DNA of 40,406 bases, taken from assembly GCA_026392115.1 (NCBI GenBank), contig JAPLCQ010000089.1:66509-106914 (forward strand), written 5' to 3'. Position numbers and translations under genes: made by a program. Origin of the DNA: Armatimonadota bacterium (GTDB taxonomy: Bacteria; Armatimonadota; Chthonomonadetes; Chthonomonadales; CAJBBX01). Of this stretch, positions 9,001 to 17,735 are shown piece after piece (position 1 is the first letter of the stretch; each line of letters opens with the position of its first letter). Under the pieces are notes generated by a model. It had not been told where the DNA came from and ran no database searches. It saw nothing but the letters and a program-made list of their open reading frames with translations.

Positions 9001-9630
9001 TCATGCCGCCTTGGCGGATTCGGGCGCCCCGAACCCGCACAGCAGGTCCCGGACGATGTTGGACGCCAGACCGCGGCTGAGTACGACTTCGGGACGGTGC
9101 AGCGCCGCCGCCGACCAGCCCAGCATGGCGCCGCGCAGCGCCATGGTGAGGTCGCCCGCCGCGCCCTCGCGAATGACCCCGGACAGGCAGGCCTCCTCGG
9201 CGGCGCGCTCCAGCGACGCCACGGCCCGTTGCGCCATGGCGATCATGCTGACTCCGGGCACCTGCTCGTCGGGCCCGAAGGTGAAGGTGATCAGGAGCCG
9301 CGAGAAGTCGGGCCGGTCCAGGAAGATCTGGAAAAGGCACCAGACATGCTCCACGAGGAGCTCCACCGGGTCGCTGAACCGCGCCGTCGCCTCGCGCTGC
9401 CGCCGCTCCACCTCGTCGAGGAAGTACTCCAGCGCGGCGCGACAGAGGCCCTCCTTGCTCTTGTAGTAGTAGTAGAGCATGGGTTTGGTGATCTGCGCCT
9501 GCTCGACGATCTCGCGGGTCGAGGTGGCGGCGTAGCCCTTGCGGGCGAACAGCTGCACGCCAGCCTCGAGGATCCGCTGCGCGATCGTGTTGTCGTGCGG
9601 CACGCAGGTTGTTTGGGCTGCTTCTGACAT
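9001..9630 (-). CDS. TetR/AcrR-family repressor of the efflux operon
   Basis: 209 residues. The N-terminal TetR helix-turn-helix (AQRILEAGVQLFARKGYAAT, then STREIVEQAQITKPMLYYYY) spans about residues 16-64, ending in the family's YYYYKSKEGL. The C-terminal region is all-helical and typical of ligand-binding and dimerisation domains; the ligand is unknown. It is the first gene of the minus-strand operon, 57 bases before the adaptor. A dyad at 9653-9676 overlaps its own promoter, so the simplest model is autorepression and repression of the pump, relieved by a pump substrate. GGAG lies just upstream of the ATG at 9630. Confidence 0.93.
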   Translation of the reverse strand: MSEAAQTTCVPHDNTIAQRILEAGVQLFARKGYAATSTREIVEQAQITKPMLYYYYKSKEGLCRAALEYFLDEVERRQREATARFSDPVELLVEHVWCLFQIFLDRPDFSRLLITFTFGPDEQVPGVSMIAMAQRAVASLERAAEEACLSGVIREGAAGDLTMALRGAMLGWSAAALHRPEVVLSRGLASNIVRDLLCGFGAPESAKAA

Positions 9631-9652
9631 TGCGCTCCAGCGGTCGTGGTGT

Positions 9653-9676
9653 TGTGCTTACCGACCGGTAAGTACA
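9653..9676. promoter_or_regulatory. 24-bp dyad operator for the TetR repressor
   Basis: The half-sites TGTGCTTACCGA and CCGGTAAGTACA are inverted repeats matching at 10 of 12 positions, with a CTTACC...GGTAAG core. The dyad overlaps the -10 box by one base and covers the expected start site of the tetR promoter. This is the position and size expected for TetR-family autoregulation. Confidence 0.75.
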
Positions 9677-9705
9677 CTATGGCGCGGAGCGGCCGGTGTT
9701 GTCAA
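9676..9705 (-). promoter_or_regulatory. Promoter of the tetR-adaptor-permease operon
   Basis: On the minus strand a perfect TTGACA (9705-9700) is followed, after 18 bases, by CATAGT (9681-9676, 4 of 6 to the -10 consensus). The start site would fall within the operator and leave a 5' leader of roughly 35-40 bases before tetR. Confidence 0.65.
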
Positions 9706-9745
9706 GGGGCTGAGGCGCATCGCACAGGGACGCGCGGCCGCAACG

Positions 9746-9783
9746 CCGACGGGGCCGACTGGGTCGGATGTCGACCCCGTCGG
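9746..9783 (-). terminator. Hairpin after the giant repeat-protein gene
   Basis: CCGACGGGGCCGAC (9746-9759) and GTCGACCCCGTCGG (9770-9783) form a 14-bp stem with one mismatch and a 10-base loop. It lies 34 bases downstream of the minus-strand stop at 9818. There is no T tract, so it may act as an RNA-stabilising or factor-assisted end rather than a classic intrinsic terminator. Confidence 0.45.
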
Positions 9784-9817
9784 CCCCGTAGCAGGCTGCC
9801 GCGGCCCCGGAGGGGGC

Positions 9818-12800
9818 CTACGGAACCACGTTGAACGCGGCGTTGGCCGAGGCGGCCGAGTACCACGGGTCGCCCGTGAAGGCGGCGGTGGCGGTATGCG
9901 CGCCCAGCGCCTCGGTGGCGGGCATGGCCCATGTCGCGCTTGCCCAGCCGTCGGATGCCACCGTGCTGCTCCCGACGCCCGTGCCGTTGACGCTGAAGGC
10001 GATGCTCTTGCCGGGCAGGATCGCGTAGTCCGGCAGGCTGCGCACATAGGCCTTCAGCGGGTGGCTGGTCCCCCTCTTGGCGGAGCGGACGTAGGGCCAG
10101 ATGTAGACGTCGCCCTTGGTGACGGTGAGCTTGCCGTTGTTGGCCGAAGCCACGTAGCCGCCGTCGCCGGCCCACTCGCCGCGGATGGTGCGGAGCCCCG
10201 CCCCGGAACCCTCGGGCACCGTGTAGCCGAGCTGGGCGTAGCCCGCGGCGCGGGTCACGTCCGAGCCCAGCACGGAGCCGTCCACCTTGATCACCAGGGT
10301 CTTGCCCCCCACCGGCGTGTTGTTCAGCAGGTAGAGGTAGGCCTTGAGCACGGTGTAGGTCTTGACCTTGGCCGTTCGGTCGACCACATAGACCTTGGTG
10401 GCCAGCGTCTGGGCGGTCAGCTTGCCGGTTGTGACGCTGGGGCCGTACTCCGCGTCGCCGTCGAACCGGGCCTGGATGGTCCGGCTGGCGGGCCCGTCGC
10501 TGATCACCCAGGTGAGGGTGGCCTGGCCGGAGGCGTCGGTGCCTGCCGCGCCCACGTCGACGCCGTTGACGCGGAACGCCACCGTGCGACCGCTGAGCCA
10601 GGCATTGTCCGAGAGGCGCTTCAGGTAGCCCTTCAGCGCGATGGAGGTGGTGATGACGCCGGTTCGGTCCGGCGCGTACACCGACGTTCGCGGCCGGTCC
10701 GACGCCACGAGCGCCGTGTTGTTGTCTTCGCGGCTCTCGGCGATGGCGTTGCCGGGGTCTGCCACGACGCGGATTTGCGCCACGTTGACGCCCGCCATGA
10801 CGGGCACGTCGATCCGCTGGGTGATGAAGCCCGCCAGGCTCGGCACGGTGGTCGAGCCGAGTTGGATGACGCCCGCAGCGCCGGGCACGCCGGTGTAGGC
10901 GCCGATCAGCAGGTTCGAGAGCGGATCGAAGCTCCGGTTGGTCACCGTGATATGGGCGGTGCCGGTCCCGTCGGAGCGCCACTCGAAGGTGGCGTCAGCG
11001 GGGTCGACCGCCACGTCGGGCTGGGCAGACGCCTCGCCCCAGTAGATGGTGCCGGCCGTGCCGTTCCATCCGTCGACGCCGACGCCGCCGGCCGCGCTGA
11101 CCGTGCCGCCGGGGAAGCCGGTTCCGGTGACGCACCGCACGGCGATCCGACCGCCGCCGCCGCCGCCCGCATGGAGTTCGGGATGCTCGTCATGGTGCGC
11201 GGCGCCGCCGCGGGCGCCGATGAGGCCGGAGCCGGAGAGCGTGGTGCAGGCTAGACGCACGCTGCCGCCGGAGCCCGCGCCCGCGTTGCCGTTGGCCGCG
11301 CCGTCGGCGATGACGGAGCCGTTCAGCAGGAGCGTCCCCCGCACGGTGACGGAGACGATGCCGCCGCCGGCGGAGCCGGGGATGGCGTCGCCGATGTTGG
11401 AGCCGCCTCCGCTGCCCCAGTCGGCCGGCCAGGTGGCCGAGCCGTAGGGCGCGCGGGGGTTGCCGCCTCCGATGCCGCCGTAGGTGGCGCCGTCGCCCGT
11501 GCCGTAGTCGCCGTAGCCCGCGCCGCTCCGGTTACCGTTGCCCATGCCGGTGGCGTCGATGGATGCGCCAGCGGCCACCGTGCAGTCCTGGCCGATCCAG
11601 AGCTCCACGCCCCGTCCGTCGAGCTGCAGGCATCGGAGAGCCGAACCCGACTCCATCAGGAGGCTCCGCAACGACATGCCGGAGCCGGTGGTGGAGAGGG
11701 TCATGACGGCGTTGCGCAGGCGCAGGTCGACGTCCGGCATCTCCAGGACGGGCTGCATGATGGGACCGATGAGGACGCTGTTGTCGAACGCCAGCGTTGC
11801 GGCGCTGTCGCCCTGCCTCCGGCGGTAGACCGAGCCCGGGCCGCCGTCCATGGAGGAGCCGTTGAGCGCGCCGGCGCCGCCCCGGCACTCCACCGAGCCG
11901 GTGAACGCGTCGGCGCCGTAGCTCAGCGCGATACGCCCGCCGCCGCCGCCGCCCGCCAACCAACCGCCGGGAAGCGACGAGCTGTCCGGCGTGCCGCCGT
12001 TCGCGGTGATGATGCCGGAGCCGGCCATCGTGCCGACGCTGAGCAGCGCCGAGCCGCCCGCCCCGGCCCCCGCGTTGACGGACCCGGCTCCGTCGGCCCT
12101 GATGGCGCCGTCCAGGAGGAGCGTGCCCGGCACCGTGAGGCGGATGCGCCCGCCGCCCGAGCCGCCCGGATAGGCGTCGCCCACGTTCGACCCGCCGCCG
12201 CTGCCCATGTCGGTGGGCTCGACGACCGAACCGTAGGCCCACCGGCCGTTCGCCGCGCCCGAGCCGCCGTGTGTGGCGCCGTTGCCTGCGCCGTAGTCGC
12301 CGTATCCGGGGCCGGATCGGCTGGGATAGCCCAGGCCGATCACGTTGATGGCGGCGCCGGACTGGACCGTCAGGTTCTGGGCCACCGTGGCGCGGAGGCC
12401 GTACGAGCCGCCGCCCAGGCACGTCAGCGTCGTACCGGGGCCAAGCGTCAGGTTGCGGACGCTGACGCCGTCGGGCTCGTCGGACATGACCATGACCGCG
12501 CCGCGCATGAAGACATCGGCTTCGGTCCGGACGAACGCGGGCTGGTAGATCGCGCCGATGGCGCCGCCGTTGTCGAAGGTGAGCGTCGCGGCCGTCGCGC
12601 CGGTCTGGAGGGTGTAGACCGAGCCGGGCCCGCCGTCGGCCACCGAGGTGTCGAAGAAGCCCCGGCCGCCCTGGGCCGATACGGTGCCAGTGAACGCGGT
12701 GGAGCCATAGTAGAGCGCCACGCGCCCGCCGCCGCCGCCGCCCGCGTGCCATCCGGCCGGCAGGGACGATACGTCCGGCGTGCCGCCGTCGGCCGAGATG

Positions 12801-15800
12801 ACGCCGTTGCCGCTGAGCGATCCCAGAGTGGCGTGGATGGAGCCGCCGGAGCCGCCGCCCGTGTTGGGCGCGACGCCGCCCTCTGCCAGGATCGCGCCGT
12901 TGTTGGCCAGGTCTCCGTGTACGATCAGGCGCATCTTGCCGCCGCCGGCGCCGCCGGGATAGGCGTCGCCCACGTTCGACCCGCCGCCGCTGCCGAAGTC
13001 GGCGGGCTCCACCATGGAGCCGTAGGTCCAGAGGCCGTTGCCGGCGCCCGAACCGCCGTAGGTGGCGCCGTTGCCCCCGCCGTAGTCGCCGTGGCCGGTT
13101 CCCTGCCGGCTGGGGTATCCCGCGCCGGTCACGTCGAGGGAGGCCGATGCCGCCACCGTCAGGTTCTGCCAGACCGTCAGCCGGAGGCCGGGCTCGCTGT
13201 TGCCGAGGCACGTGATCACGCTGTTCTCGCCCACGGAGAGGTTGCGCGCGCCCATTCCCGCCGGTTCGGGCGAGAGGACCATGACCGCGCCCAGCACGGT
13301 CACGTCCGTGTTGGGCATGTCAAACGTCGGCTGCATGACGCTGCCGATCTGGCCGTTGTTGTCGTAGAGCAGCGTGGACTGGGTCTCCCCGTTGCGCTGC
13401 ATGAAGATCGTGCCCGGTCCGCCGTACAGGGGCGTGGCGTTGATCCGCCCCGCGCCGCCGCGGGCGTCCATGCGTCCCGCGAAGGTGTTGGCGTCGTAGT
13501 GCGCGGCGATGCGCCCGCCGCCGCCGCCGCCCGCCGGCCAGCCGTCGGGCAGAGAGGTGACATCCGGCGAGCCGCCGATGGCCTCGATGAGGCCCTCACC
13601 GGCCAGGGAGCCGACCTTCAGGTGGATCGAGCCTCCCGAGCCGCCGCCGGCGCTGGCGGGGCCGATGCCGTTCGACAGGACCGAGCCTTCCACCGTAAGG
13701 GCGCCGCCGACCGTCAGGTTCACCAGCGCGCCGCCGGAGCCGCCCGGCCATGCGTCGCCCACGTTGCCGCCGCCGCCGCTGCCGAGGTCGGTCGGCGCCG
13801 TGATGCTGCCGTAGGTCCATCGGCCGTTGTTCGAGCCCGATCCGCCGTAGGTCGCGCCGTTACCCGCGCCGTAGTCGCCGCTGCCCGGCCCCTGGCGGTT
13901 CACGTTGCCCAGGCCGGAGCCGTCCAGCGAGCCGCCGGGGCCCACCGTCAGGTTCTGCGCTGTGGTGATCATGATGCCGTCGCCCGTGGCCTGTTGGCAC
14001 CGTATCACAGAGCCCGCGTCCACGGTCAGGTTCCGTACGCTCAGGCCCGCCGCGTCGCTGGAGAGCGTCATCGCGGCGCCCTTCACGGTCATGTCCAGGT
14101 CGGCCATGGCGAAGACGGGCTGCAGCACCGGCCCCGCAAGCGGTCCGTTGTCATAGAGCAGCGTGGCGAAGGCCGCGCCGGACTTCCGCATATAGAGCGT
14201 GCCCGGCCCGCCCATGGCCACCGAGGCGTTGATGCGGCCCTGGCCGCCTCCGGCCTGATAGGCGCCGGAGTAGGTGAGCGTCTCGTACTCGATGCCGATG
14301 CGTCCGCCGCCGCCGCCGCCGGCCTGCCAGCCGTCGGGCAGGGCGGAGGTGTCCGGCGAACCGCCCGCGGCCGAGATGAGCCCGGCGCCCGCCAGCGTTC
14401 CCGTCTGTAGGCGGATGCTGCCGCCGGAGCCGCCGCCGGCGTTGGTCGGCCCGATGCCGTCGGAGCGGATCGAGCCGTCCACGGTGCAGACCCCGCCCAC
14501 GGTGATGCCCGCGATGCCGCCGCCGGAGCCGCCCGGCCAGGCGTCGCCCACGTTGGGTCCGCCGCCGCTGCCGTAGTCGACCGGAGCGGTGAACGAGCCG
14601 TAGGTCCAGCGGCCGTTGCCGTAGCCCGAGCCGCCGTAGGTGGCGCCGTTGCCCGCGCCGTAGTCGCCGCCGCCCGTGCCCTGCCGGTTGGGATGGCCCG
14701 TGCCGCTCACGTCGATGGAGCTGCCGGCCTCCACGGTCAGGTCGCCGGAGACCTGCATCAGCAGTCCGAAGCCGTCCGCCGCGGGGCTGGTGATCTGCGC
14801 GGCCGTCATGAGGCGCATGGTGGCCGCCTGAATCGGGTTGACGCTGCAGCCGAAGCAGATTCGCGCCATGGCGATGGTCAGGTCGCCGCCCGGCAGGGCC
14901 GGCGCCGCGTGCTGGGTATAGCCGAAGGCCGGGCCGTTGTGGAACTCGATGGACTCGTGCGCCGCGCCGAGGTCGTGGCGGTAGACGGTGCCGGGCCCGC
15001 CGTTGCAGGCCGCCGCACCGATCGCGCCTTGACCGCCGCGGGCCTGCATCTGGCCGCTGAACGTGCTGGTGGTCCAGGTCGCCGACACCCGTCCGCCGCC
15101 GCCGCCGCCGGCCCGCCAGCCCGCCGGGAGGGCGGAGATGTCCGGCGTCCCGCCGTTGGCCGTGATGGCGCCCTCGCCCGCCAGGGTCGCCGCGCCGAGC
15201 CGGATCGAGCCGCCCGCCCCGCCGCCCGCGTTGGCCGGTCCGCCGCCGTCGGAGCGGATATCGCCGTCCACCCGGCAGAGCCCGCCCACCGTCAGGTCGA
15301 CGAGCCCGCCGCCCGATCCGCCCGGCCAGGAGTCGCCGAGGTTGGAGCCGCCGCCCGAGCCGTAGTCGGCGGGCGTCGTGACGGAATCATTGGCCCATCG
15401 CCCGCTGTCGCCTCCGGTGCCGCCGTGCGTGGCCCCGTTGCCGGCGCCGTAGTCTCCGTTGCCCGGGCCGTTGCGGCTCGGGTAGCCATGGCCCGATGCG
15501 TCGATCCGGCTCCCGCTCTCCACCGTGAGGTCGCCGGAGACCGTGATCCGGAGCACGGGCCCGGCGGGAACCACGACGCCGGCCCCGCGCACGAGCAGGG
15601 AGGCGTAGGATGCCCCTCCGCCTCCGCAATCGATGGTCAGCGTGCAGCCGGTGACGATGACCGGCTCGCCGCTGTACGAGCCGGCCGATATGGTGGTGTC
15701 GCTGGTGAACTCCACGGCCTGCGCTACGCCGGGGGCCAGGCCCAACAGGCAGCACAGCGCGGCGCCGGCGGCCCGCAGCCGCTCCAACTTCGAGATGACA

Positions 15801-15808
15801 TGCAGCAT
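9818..15808 (-). CDS. Giant exported protein with six glycine-rich repeats, CARDB and Ig-like domains
   Basis: 1,996 residues. A signal peptide (GAALCCLLGLAPGVAQA) precedes six tandem repeats of about 263 residues (about 790 bp; markers on the plus strand near 15425, 14635, 13850, 13060, 12270 and 11480). Each repeat contains GDYGAGNGATYGGSG, a YGSGGGSNVGDAYPGGSGGG-like loop, AGGGGGGRI and GGPGTVY, spaced by hydrophobic strands such as GDLTVESGSRID. This pattern suggests a long beta-solenoid with glycine-rich turns. Residues ~1595-1690 look like a CARDB adhesion domain (HITVTNRSFDPLSNLLIG, AESREDNNTAL). Three Ig-like domains (~1705-1996) each carry a VFRVNG- or IKVDGS-like core strand. No anchor or sorting motif is evident at the end (FNVVP). 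A surface or secreted adhesin/matrix role is inference. GGGAG lies about 10 bases before the ATG. Confidence 0.85.
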   Translation of the reverse strand: MLHVISKLERLRAAGAALCCLLGLAPGVAQAVEFTSDTTISAGSYSGEPVIVTGCTLTIDCGGGGASYASLLVRGAGVVVPAGPVLRITVSGDLTVESGSRIDASGHGYPSRNGPGNGDYGAGNGATHGGTGGDSGRWANDSVTTPADYGSGGGSNLGDSWPGGSGGGLVDLTVGGLCRVDGDIRSDGGGPANAGGGAGGSIRLGAATLAGEGAITANGGTPDISALPAGWRAGGGGGGRVSATWTTSTFSGQMQARGGQGAIGAAACNGGPGTVYRHDLGAAHESIEFHNGPAFGYTQHAAPALPGGDLTIAMARICFGCSVNPIQAATMRLMTAAQITSPAADGFGLLMQVSGDLTVEAGSSIDVSGTGHPNRQGTGGGDYGAGNGATYGGSGYGNGRWTYGSFTAPVDYGSGGGPNVGDAWPGGSGGGIAGITVGGVCTVDGSIRSDGIGPTNAGGGSGGSIRLQTGTLAGAGLISAAGGSPDTSALPDGWQAGGGGGGRIGIEYETLTYSGAYQAGGGQGRINASVAMGGPGTLYMRKSGAAFATLLYDNGPLAGPVLQPVFAMADLDMTVKGAAMTLSSDAAGLSVRNLTVDAGSVIRCQQATGDGIMITTAQNLTVGPGGSLDGSGLGNVNRQGPGSGDYGAGNGATYGGSGSNNGRWTYGSITAPTDLGSGGGGNVGDAWPGGSGGALVNLTVGGALTVEGSVLSNGIGPASAGGGSGGSIHLKVGSLAGEGLIEAIGGSPDVTSLPDGWPAGGGGGGRIAAHYDANTFAGRMDARGGAGRINATPLYGGPGTIFMQRNGETQSTLLYDNNGQIGSVMQPTFDMPNTDVTVLGAVMVLSPEPAGMGARNLSVGENSVITCLGNSEPGLRLTVWQNLTVAASASLDVTGAGYPSRQGTGHGDYGGGNGATYGGSGAGNGLWTYGSMVEPADFGSGGGSNVGDAYPGGAGGGKMRLIVHGDLANNGAILAEGGVAPNTGGGSGGSIHATLGSLSGNGVISADGGTPDVSSLPAGWHAGGGGGGRVALYYGSTAFTGTVSAQGGRGFFDTSVADGGPGSVYTLQTGATAATLTFDNGGAIGAIYQPAFVRTEADVFMRGAVMVMSDEPDGVSVRNLTLGPGTTLTCLGGGSYGLRATVAQNLTVQSGAAINVIGLGYPSRSGPGYGDYGAGNGATHGGSGAANGRWAYGSVVEPTDMGSGGGSNVGDAYPGGSGGGRIRLTVPGTLLLDGAIRADGAGSVNAGAGAGGSALLSVGTMAGSGIITANGGTPDSSSLPGGWLAGGGGGGRIALSYGADAFTGSVECRGGAGALNGSSMDGGPGSVYRRRQGDSAATLAFDNSVLIGPIMQPVLEMPDVDLRLRNAVMTLSTTGSGMSLRSLLMESGSALRCLQLDGRGVELWIGQDCTVAAGASIDATGMGNGNRSGAGYGDYGTGDGATYGGIGGGNPRAPYGSATWPADWGSGGGSNIGDAIPGSAGGGIVSVTVRGTLLLNGSVIADGAANGNAGAGSGGSVRLACTTLSGSGLIGARGGAAHHDEHPELHAGGGGGGRIAVRCVTGTGFPGGTVSAAGGVGVDGWNGTAGTIYWGEASAQPDVAVDPADATFEWRSDGTGTAHITVTNRSFDPLSNLLIGAYTGVPGAAGVIQLGSTTVPSLAGFITQRIDVPVMAGVNVAQIRVVADPGNAIAESREDNNTALVASDRPRTSVYAPDRTGVITTSIALKGYLKRLSDNAWLSGRTVAFRVNGVDVGAAGTDASGQATLTWVISDGPASRTIQARFDGDAEYGPSVTTGKLTAQTLATKVYVVDRTAKVKTYTVLKAYLYLLNNTPVGGKTLVIKVDGSVLGSDVTRAAGYAQLGYTVPEGSGAGLRTIRGEWAGDGGYVASANNGKLTVTKGDVYIWPYVRSAKRGTSHPLKAYVRSLPDYAILPGKSIAFSVNGTGVGSSTVASDGWASATWAMPATEALGAHTATAAFTGDPWYSAASANAAFNVVP

Positions 15809-16126
15809 CTATCCGCTCTCCCGGCGCCGTGGTGGGGCGCCATGCGGGACGCATGGGCTATCGTTGGCCCGGTTGCGCGCCCCGCCGTCACATGGTAGAG
15901 ACCGCGAGCCCCGGGCGTGATAGGTCCGTACAGCGGACAACCACGCCGAGACCGCACATTGCGCGTGTGTCTTTCGACACATTCGCCGCGACTCCTTCAG
16001 GCCGTCCGGCGGCTTCAGAAGCCGTCTGAGAGCGAACAGAGACGAGAAGGGCCCCCGCATACCCCGGCGGCCGATGCCATGGTACGCGGGAGCCCTGGTT
16101 CAGCGGGACCGAGGGGAGGCGCCGCC
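15809..16126. other. Gene-free 318-base interval
   Basis: This interval separates the sulfatase-like gene from the giant repeat-protein gene, both on the minus strand. It holds the hairpin at 16050-16094, described separately, and a small ATGCG/CGCAT dyad near 15841-15853. I see no convincing promoter boxes, coding potential or repeat family member in the rest. A promoter for the giant protein gene should lie here but could not be placed. Confidence 0.5.
16050..16094 (-). terminator. Intrinsic-terminator-like hairpin after the sulfatase-like gene
   Basis: GGCCCCCGCATACC (16050-16063) and GGTACGCGGGAGCC (16081-16094) form a 14-bp stem counting two G-U pairs. On the minus strand it lies 32 bases after the stop codon and is followed by the pyrimidine run CTTCTCGTCTCT. 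Confidence 0.6.
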
Positions 16127-16633
16127 CTACTTCCGGGCCTCGCTCTGGAGCTTGGCGGCCTGGTTCGGGTCGCCGATGTGCATCGTGTCGTAGGCCTGCT
16201 GCGAGGTCTTGAAGGGGCCGACGCCGGTGTGGCCGTGCCAGTCGCCCTGGTGGTGCATGGGGTTGGGCAGGCCCGTCTCGGCCTCGCGCCGGGCGATCCA
16301 TGCGTCCATCTGCGCGCGCAGATAGGCGACGACCTCGGGGCGCTCCTCGGCCAGGTTCTCGTTCTCCTCCGGGTCGGTGACGAGGTTGTAAAGCTCGACC
16401 TCGGGCTTGAAGTGGAAGTCCGGCTCCAGCGCGACCATCAGCTTCCACTCGGGCGTCCGCCAGCCGTGCTTCCGCATCCACGTGCACTCCGTGATGTAGA
16501 AGCTGCTGTCGTGGGACGCCTCCTCGCCGCGGACCATGTCCATGAGGCTCGCGCCGTCGAAGGTGCAGCCGGGGGCCTCGATCTCGGCCAGCTCCAGCAG
16601 CGTGGGCACGAGGTCCTTGTGCTGGTTGTAGCC
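16127..16633 (-). pseudogene. C-terminal part of the sulfatase-like protein, after an in-frame amber codon
   Basis: This is the same frame as the upstream fragment, resuming directly after TAG (16634-16636) with GYNQHKDLVPTLLELAEIEA, a strongly conserved segment of the sulfatase superfamily. It continues through the usual C-terminal subdomain (WRTPEWKLMVALEPDFHF, LYNLVTDPEENENLAEERP) to the stop at 16127. There is no Shine-Dalgarno before the first internal ATG (16609), so independent translation is unlikely. Restoring codon 300 (one C-to-T change would turn CAG into TAG) gives a normal protein of about 468 residues. Confidence 0.75.
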
Positions 16634-17533
16634 CTACAGGCGGACGCCGGCGGGCACCTTGGCGGGGTAGCGGATGACCAGCGGCACGTGCAGCGTGCAG
16701 TCATACATGCCGTGGTGGTCGAACCAGCACTCGTGGTCGTAGAGCGTCTCGCCGTGGTCGGAGTTGATGACCACGATGGTCTCGTCCAGGATGCCCATGC
16801 TCTCAAGCGCTGTGAAGATGGCCTGGATAGAGGCGTCCATGTAGGCGATGGCGCCGTCGTACTGGGCGATGACGTACTCCTTGTCCGCGATGCCGGGCGG
16901 CATCCAGCTGGCGAAGAAGTCGCAGAAGGGCTTGAAGGTCATCACCGGCTCCATGGACTTGTTGGCCGGGTCGCACTCGTTGCCGTGGTAGAAAGCGCGC
17001 TCATAGGGCGCCGGCGGCAGGTAGGGCGCGTGCGGGTCCATGTGGCGCAGGAGCATCATGAAGGGCTTGTCGTCGCCGGCCAGCCGCTCCAGCTCGGGGA
17101 TCGCCACGGCGTTCAGGTTTTCGGCCTTGGGGCTGCGGCCTTCGTTCCAGCTGCCCCAGCCGGCGAACTCCAGGTACTTGTCGAACCCGCGCGAGGCCGG
17201 GTTGCCGCCGAACCCGACGCAGGTGGTGTTGTAGCCGGCCTCCCCGCAGATTTCGGCCAGTGTCTTGACGCCGTCGCGGATGCCGCCCTGGTGGCGCAGG
17301 GCCACGATCTGCGTGCCGAAGCAGTCCATGCCGGTGAGCATGGAGCCGTAACCGCTGGTGGTGGGGATGTGCGGGCTGAAGGTGTTCTCGAAGACCGCGC
17401 CCTCCTCGGCGAAGACGTCCATATGCGGCGTGGTGAAGCGCGGGTAGCCGTAGAGGCTCATGTGATCGGCCCGCAGCGAGTCGATCCCGATGACGAGGAT
17501 GTTGGGCTTGCGGCCCGAGCCTGATGAAGCCAT
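16634..17533 (-). CDS. Sulfatase/alkaline-phosphatase-superfamily hydrolase, N-terminal part; Thr at the catalytic position
   Basis: 299 residues before the amber. The fold signatures are clear: NILVIGIDSLRADHMSLYGY (Asp18 as metal ligand), HMDPHAPYLPP, and INSDHGETLYDH (Asp-His metal ligands). The active-site stretch is PTTSGYGSMLTG, where ordinary sulfatases have C-x-P-S-R-x-S-L-x-T-G. Thr58 therefore replaces the Cys that becomes formylglycine, and Tyr replaces the Arg. Thr nucleophiles occur in phosphodiesterase and phosphoethanolamine-transferase branches of this superfamily, so sulfate-ester hydrolysis should not be assumed. There is no signal peptide, suggesting a cytoplasmic protein. 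GGGAGAA lies about 8 bases before ATG 17533; longer upstream open codons run through repeats and are not credible. Confidence 0.8.
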   Translation of the reverse strand: MASSGSGRKPNILVIGIDSLRADHMSLYGYPRFTTPHMDVFAEEGAVFENTFSPHIPTTSGYGSMLTGMDCFGTQIVALRHQGGIRDGVKTLAEICGEAGYNTTCVGFGGNPASRGFDKYLEFAGWGSWNEGRSPKAENLNAVAIPELERLAGDDKPFMMLLRHMDPHAPYLPPAPYERAFYHGNECDPANKSMEPVMTFKPFCDFFASWMPPGIADKEYVIAQYDGAIAYMDASIQAIFTALESMGILDETIVVINSDHGETLYDHECWFDHHGMYDCTLHVPLVIRYPAKVPAGVRL

Positions 17534-17630
17534 GCGGTAGTTCTCCCTTAGGTGCGCCGAGCCCGCGGGCCGGGTCGCGTCGGTGGCGGATGTGCGGCGC
17601 GCATCAGTTCGCCGCGGAGGCCCGTCATAC

Positions 17631-17707
17631 CTCCCCGCAGGGGAGAAGGGGAGAAGGGGAGAAGGGGAGAAGGGCGTGGTCCGTGTGGGTCCGTGTTCGT
17701 CCGTGTC
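17631..17707. repeat. Repeat cluster: CTCCCC/GGGGAG palindrome, 4x GGGAGAAG, GTCCGTGT units
   Basis: CTCCCCGCAGGGGAG (17631-17645) is a short palindrome. It overlaps four perfect 8-bp GGGAGAAG units (17641-17672), followed by GTCCGTGT-type units to about 17707. The cluster sits in the divergent gap between the sulfatase-like gene and the membrane-protein gene. The same GTCCGTGT units recur at 18727-18763 and 38746-38790. Confidence 0.8.
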
Positions 17708-17735
17708 AGGGGTACGATACTGGCGGGAGGGCTCC

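Noticed and set aside
12269-14410. 713-residue open frame antisense to the giant repeat protein
   Set aside because: It mirrors the six-fold repeat on the other strand; GC-rich sequence leaves few stops. Composition (Ala/Arg/Val/Gly) and lack of any family motif mark it as a shadow.
9818-15808. CRISPR-like periodic repeats
   Set aside because: The period is about 790 bp with diverged, coding repeats of a single long frame, unlike short identical CRISPR repeats.
16634-16636. TAG as a recoded (pyrrolysine or suppressor) sense codon
   Set aside because: TAG ends several ordinary genes nearby and the codon is not at a catalytic position; mutation or sequencing error is simpler.
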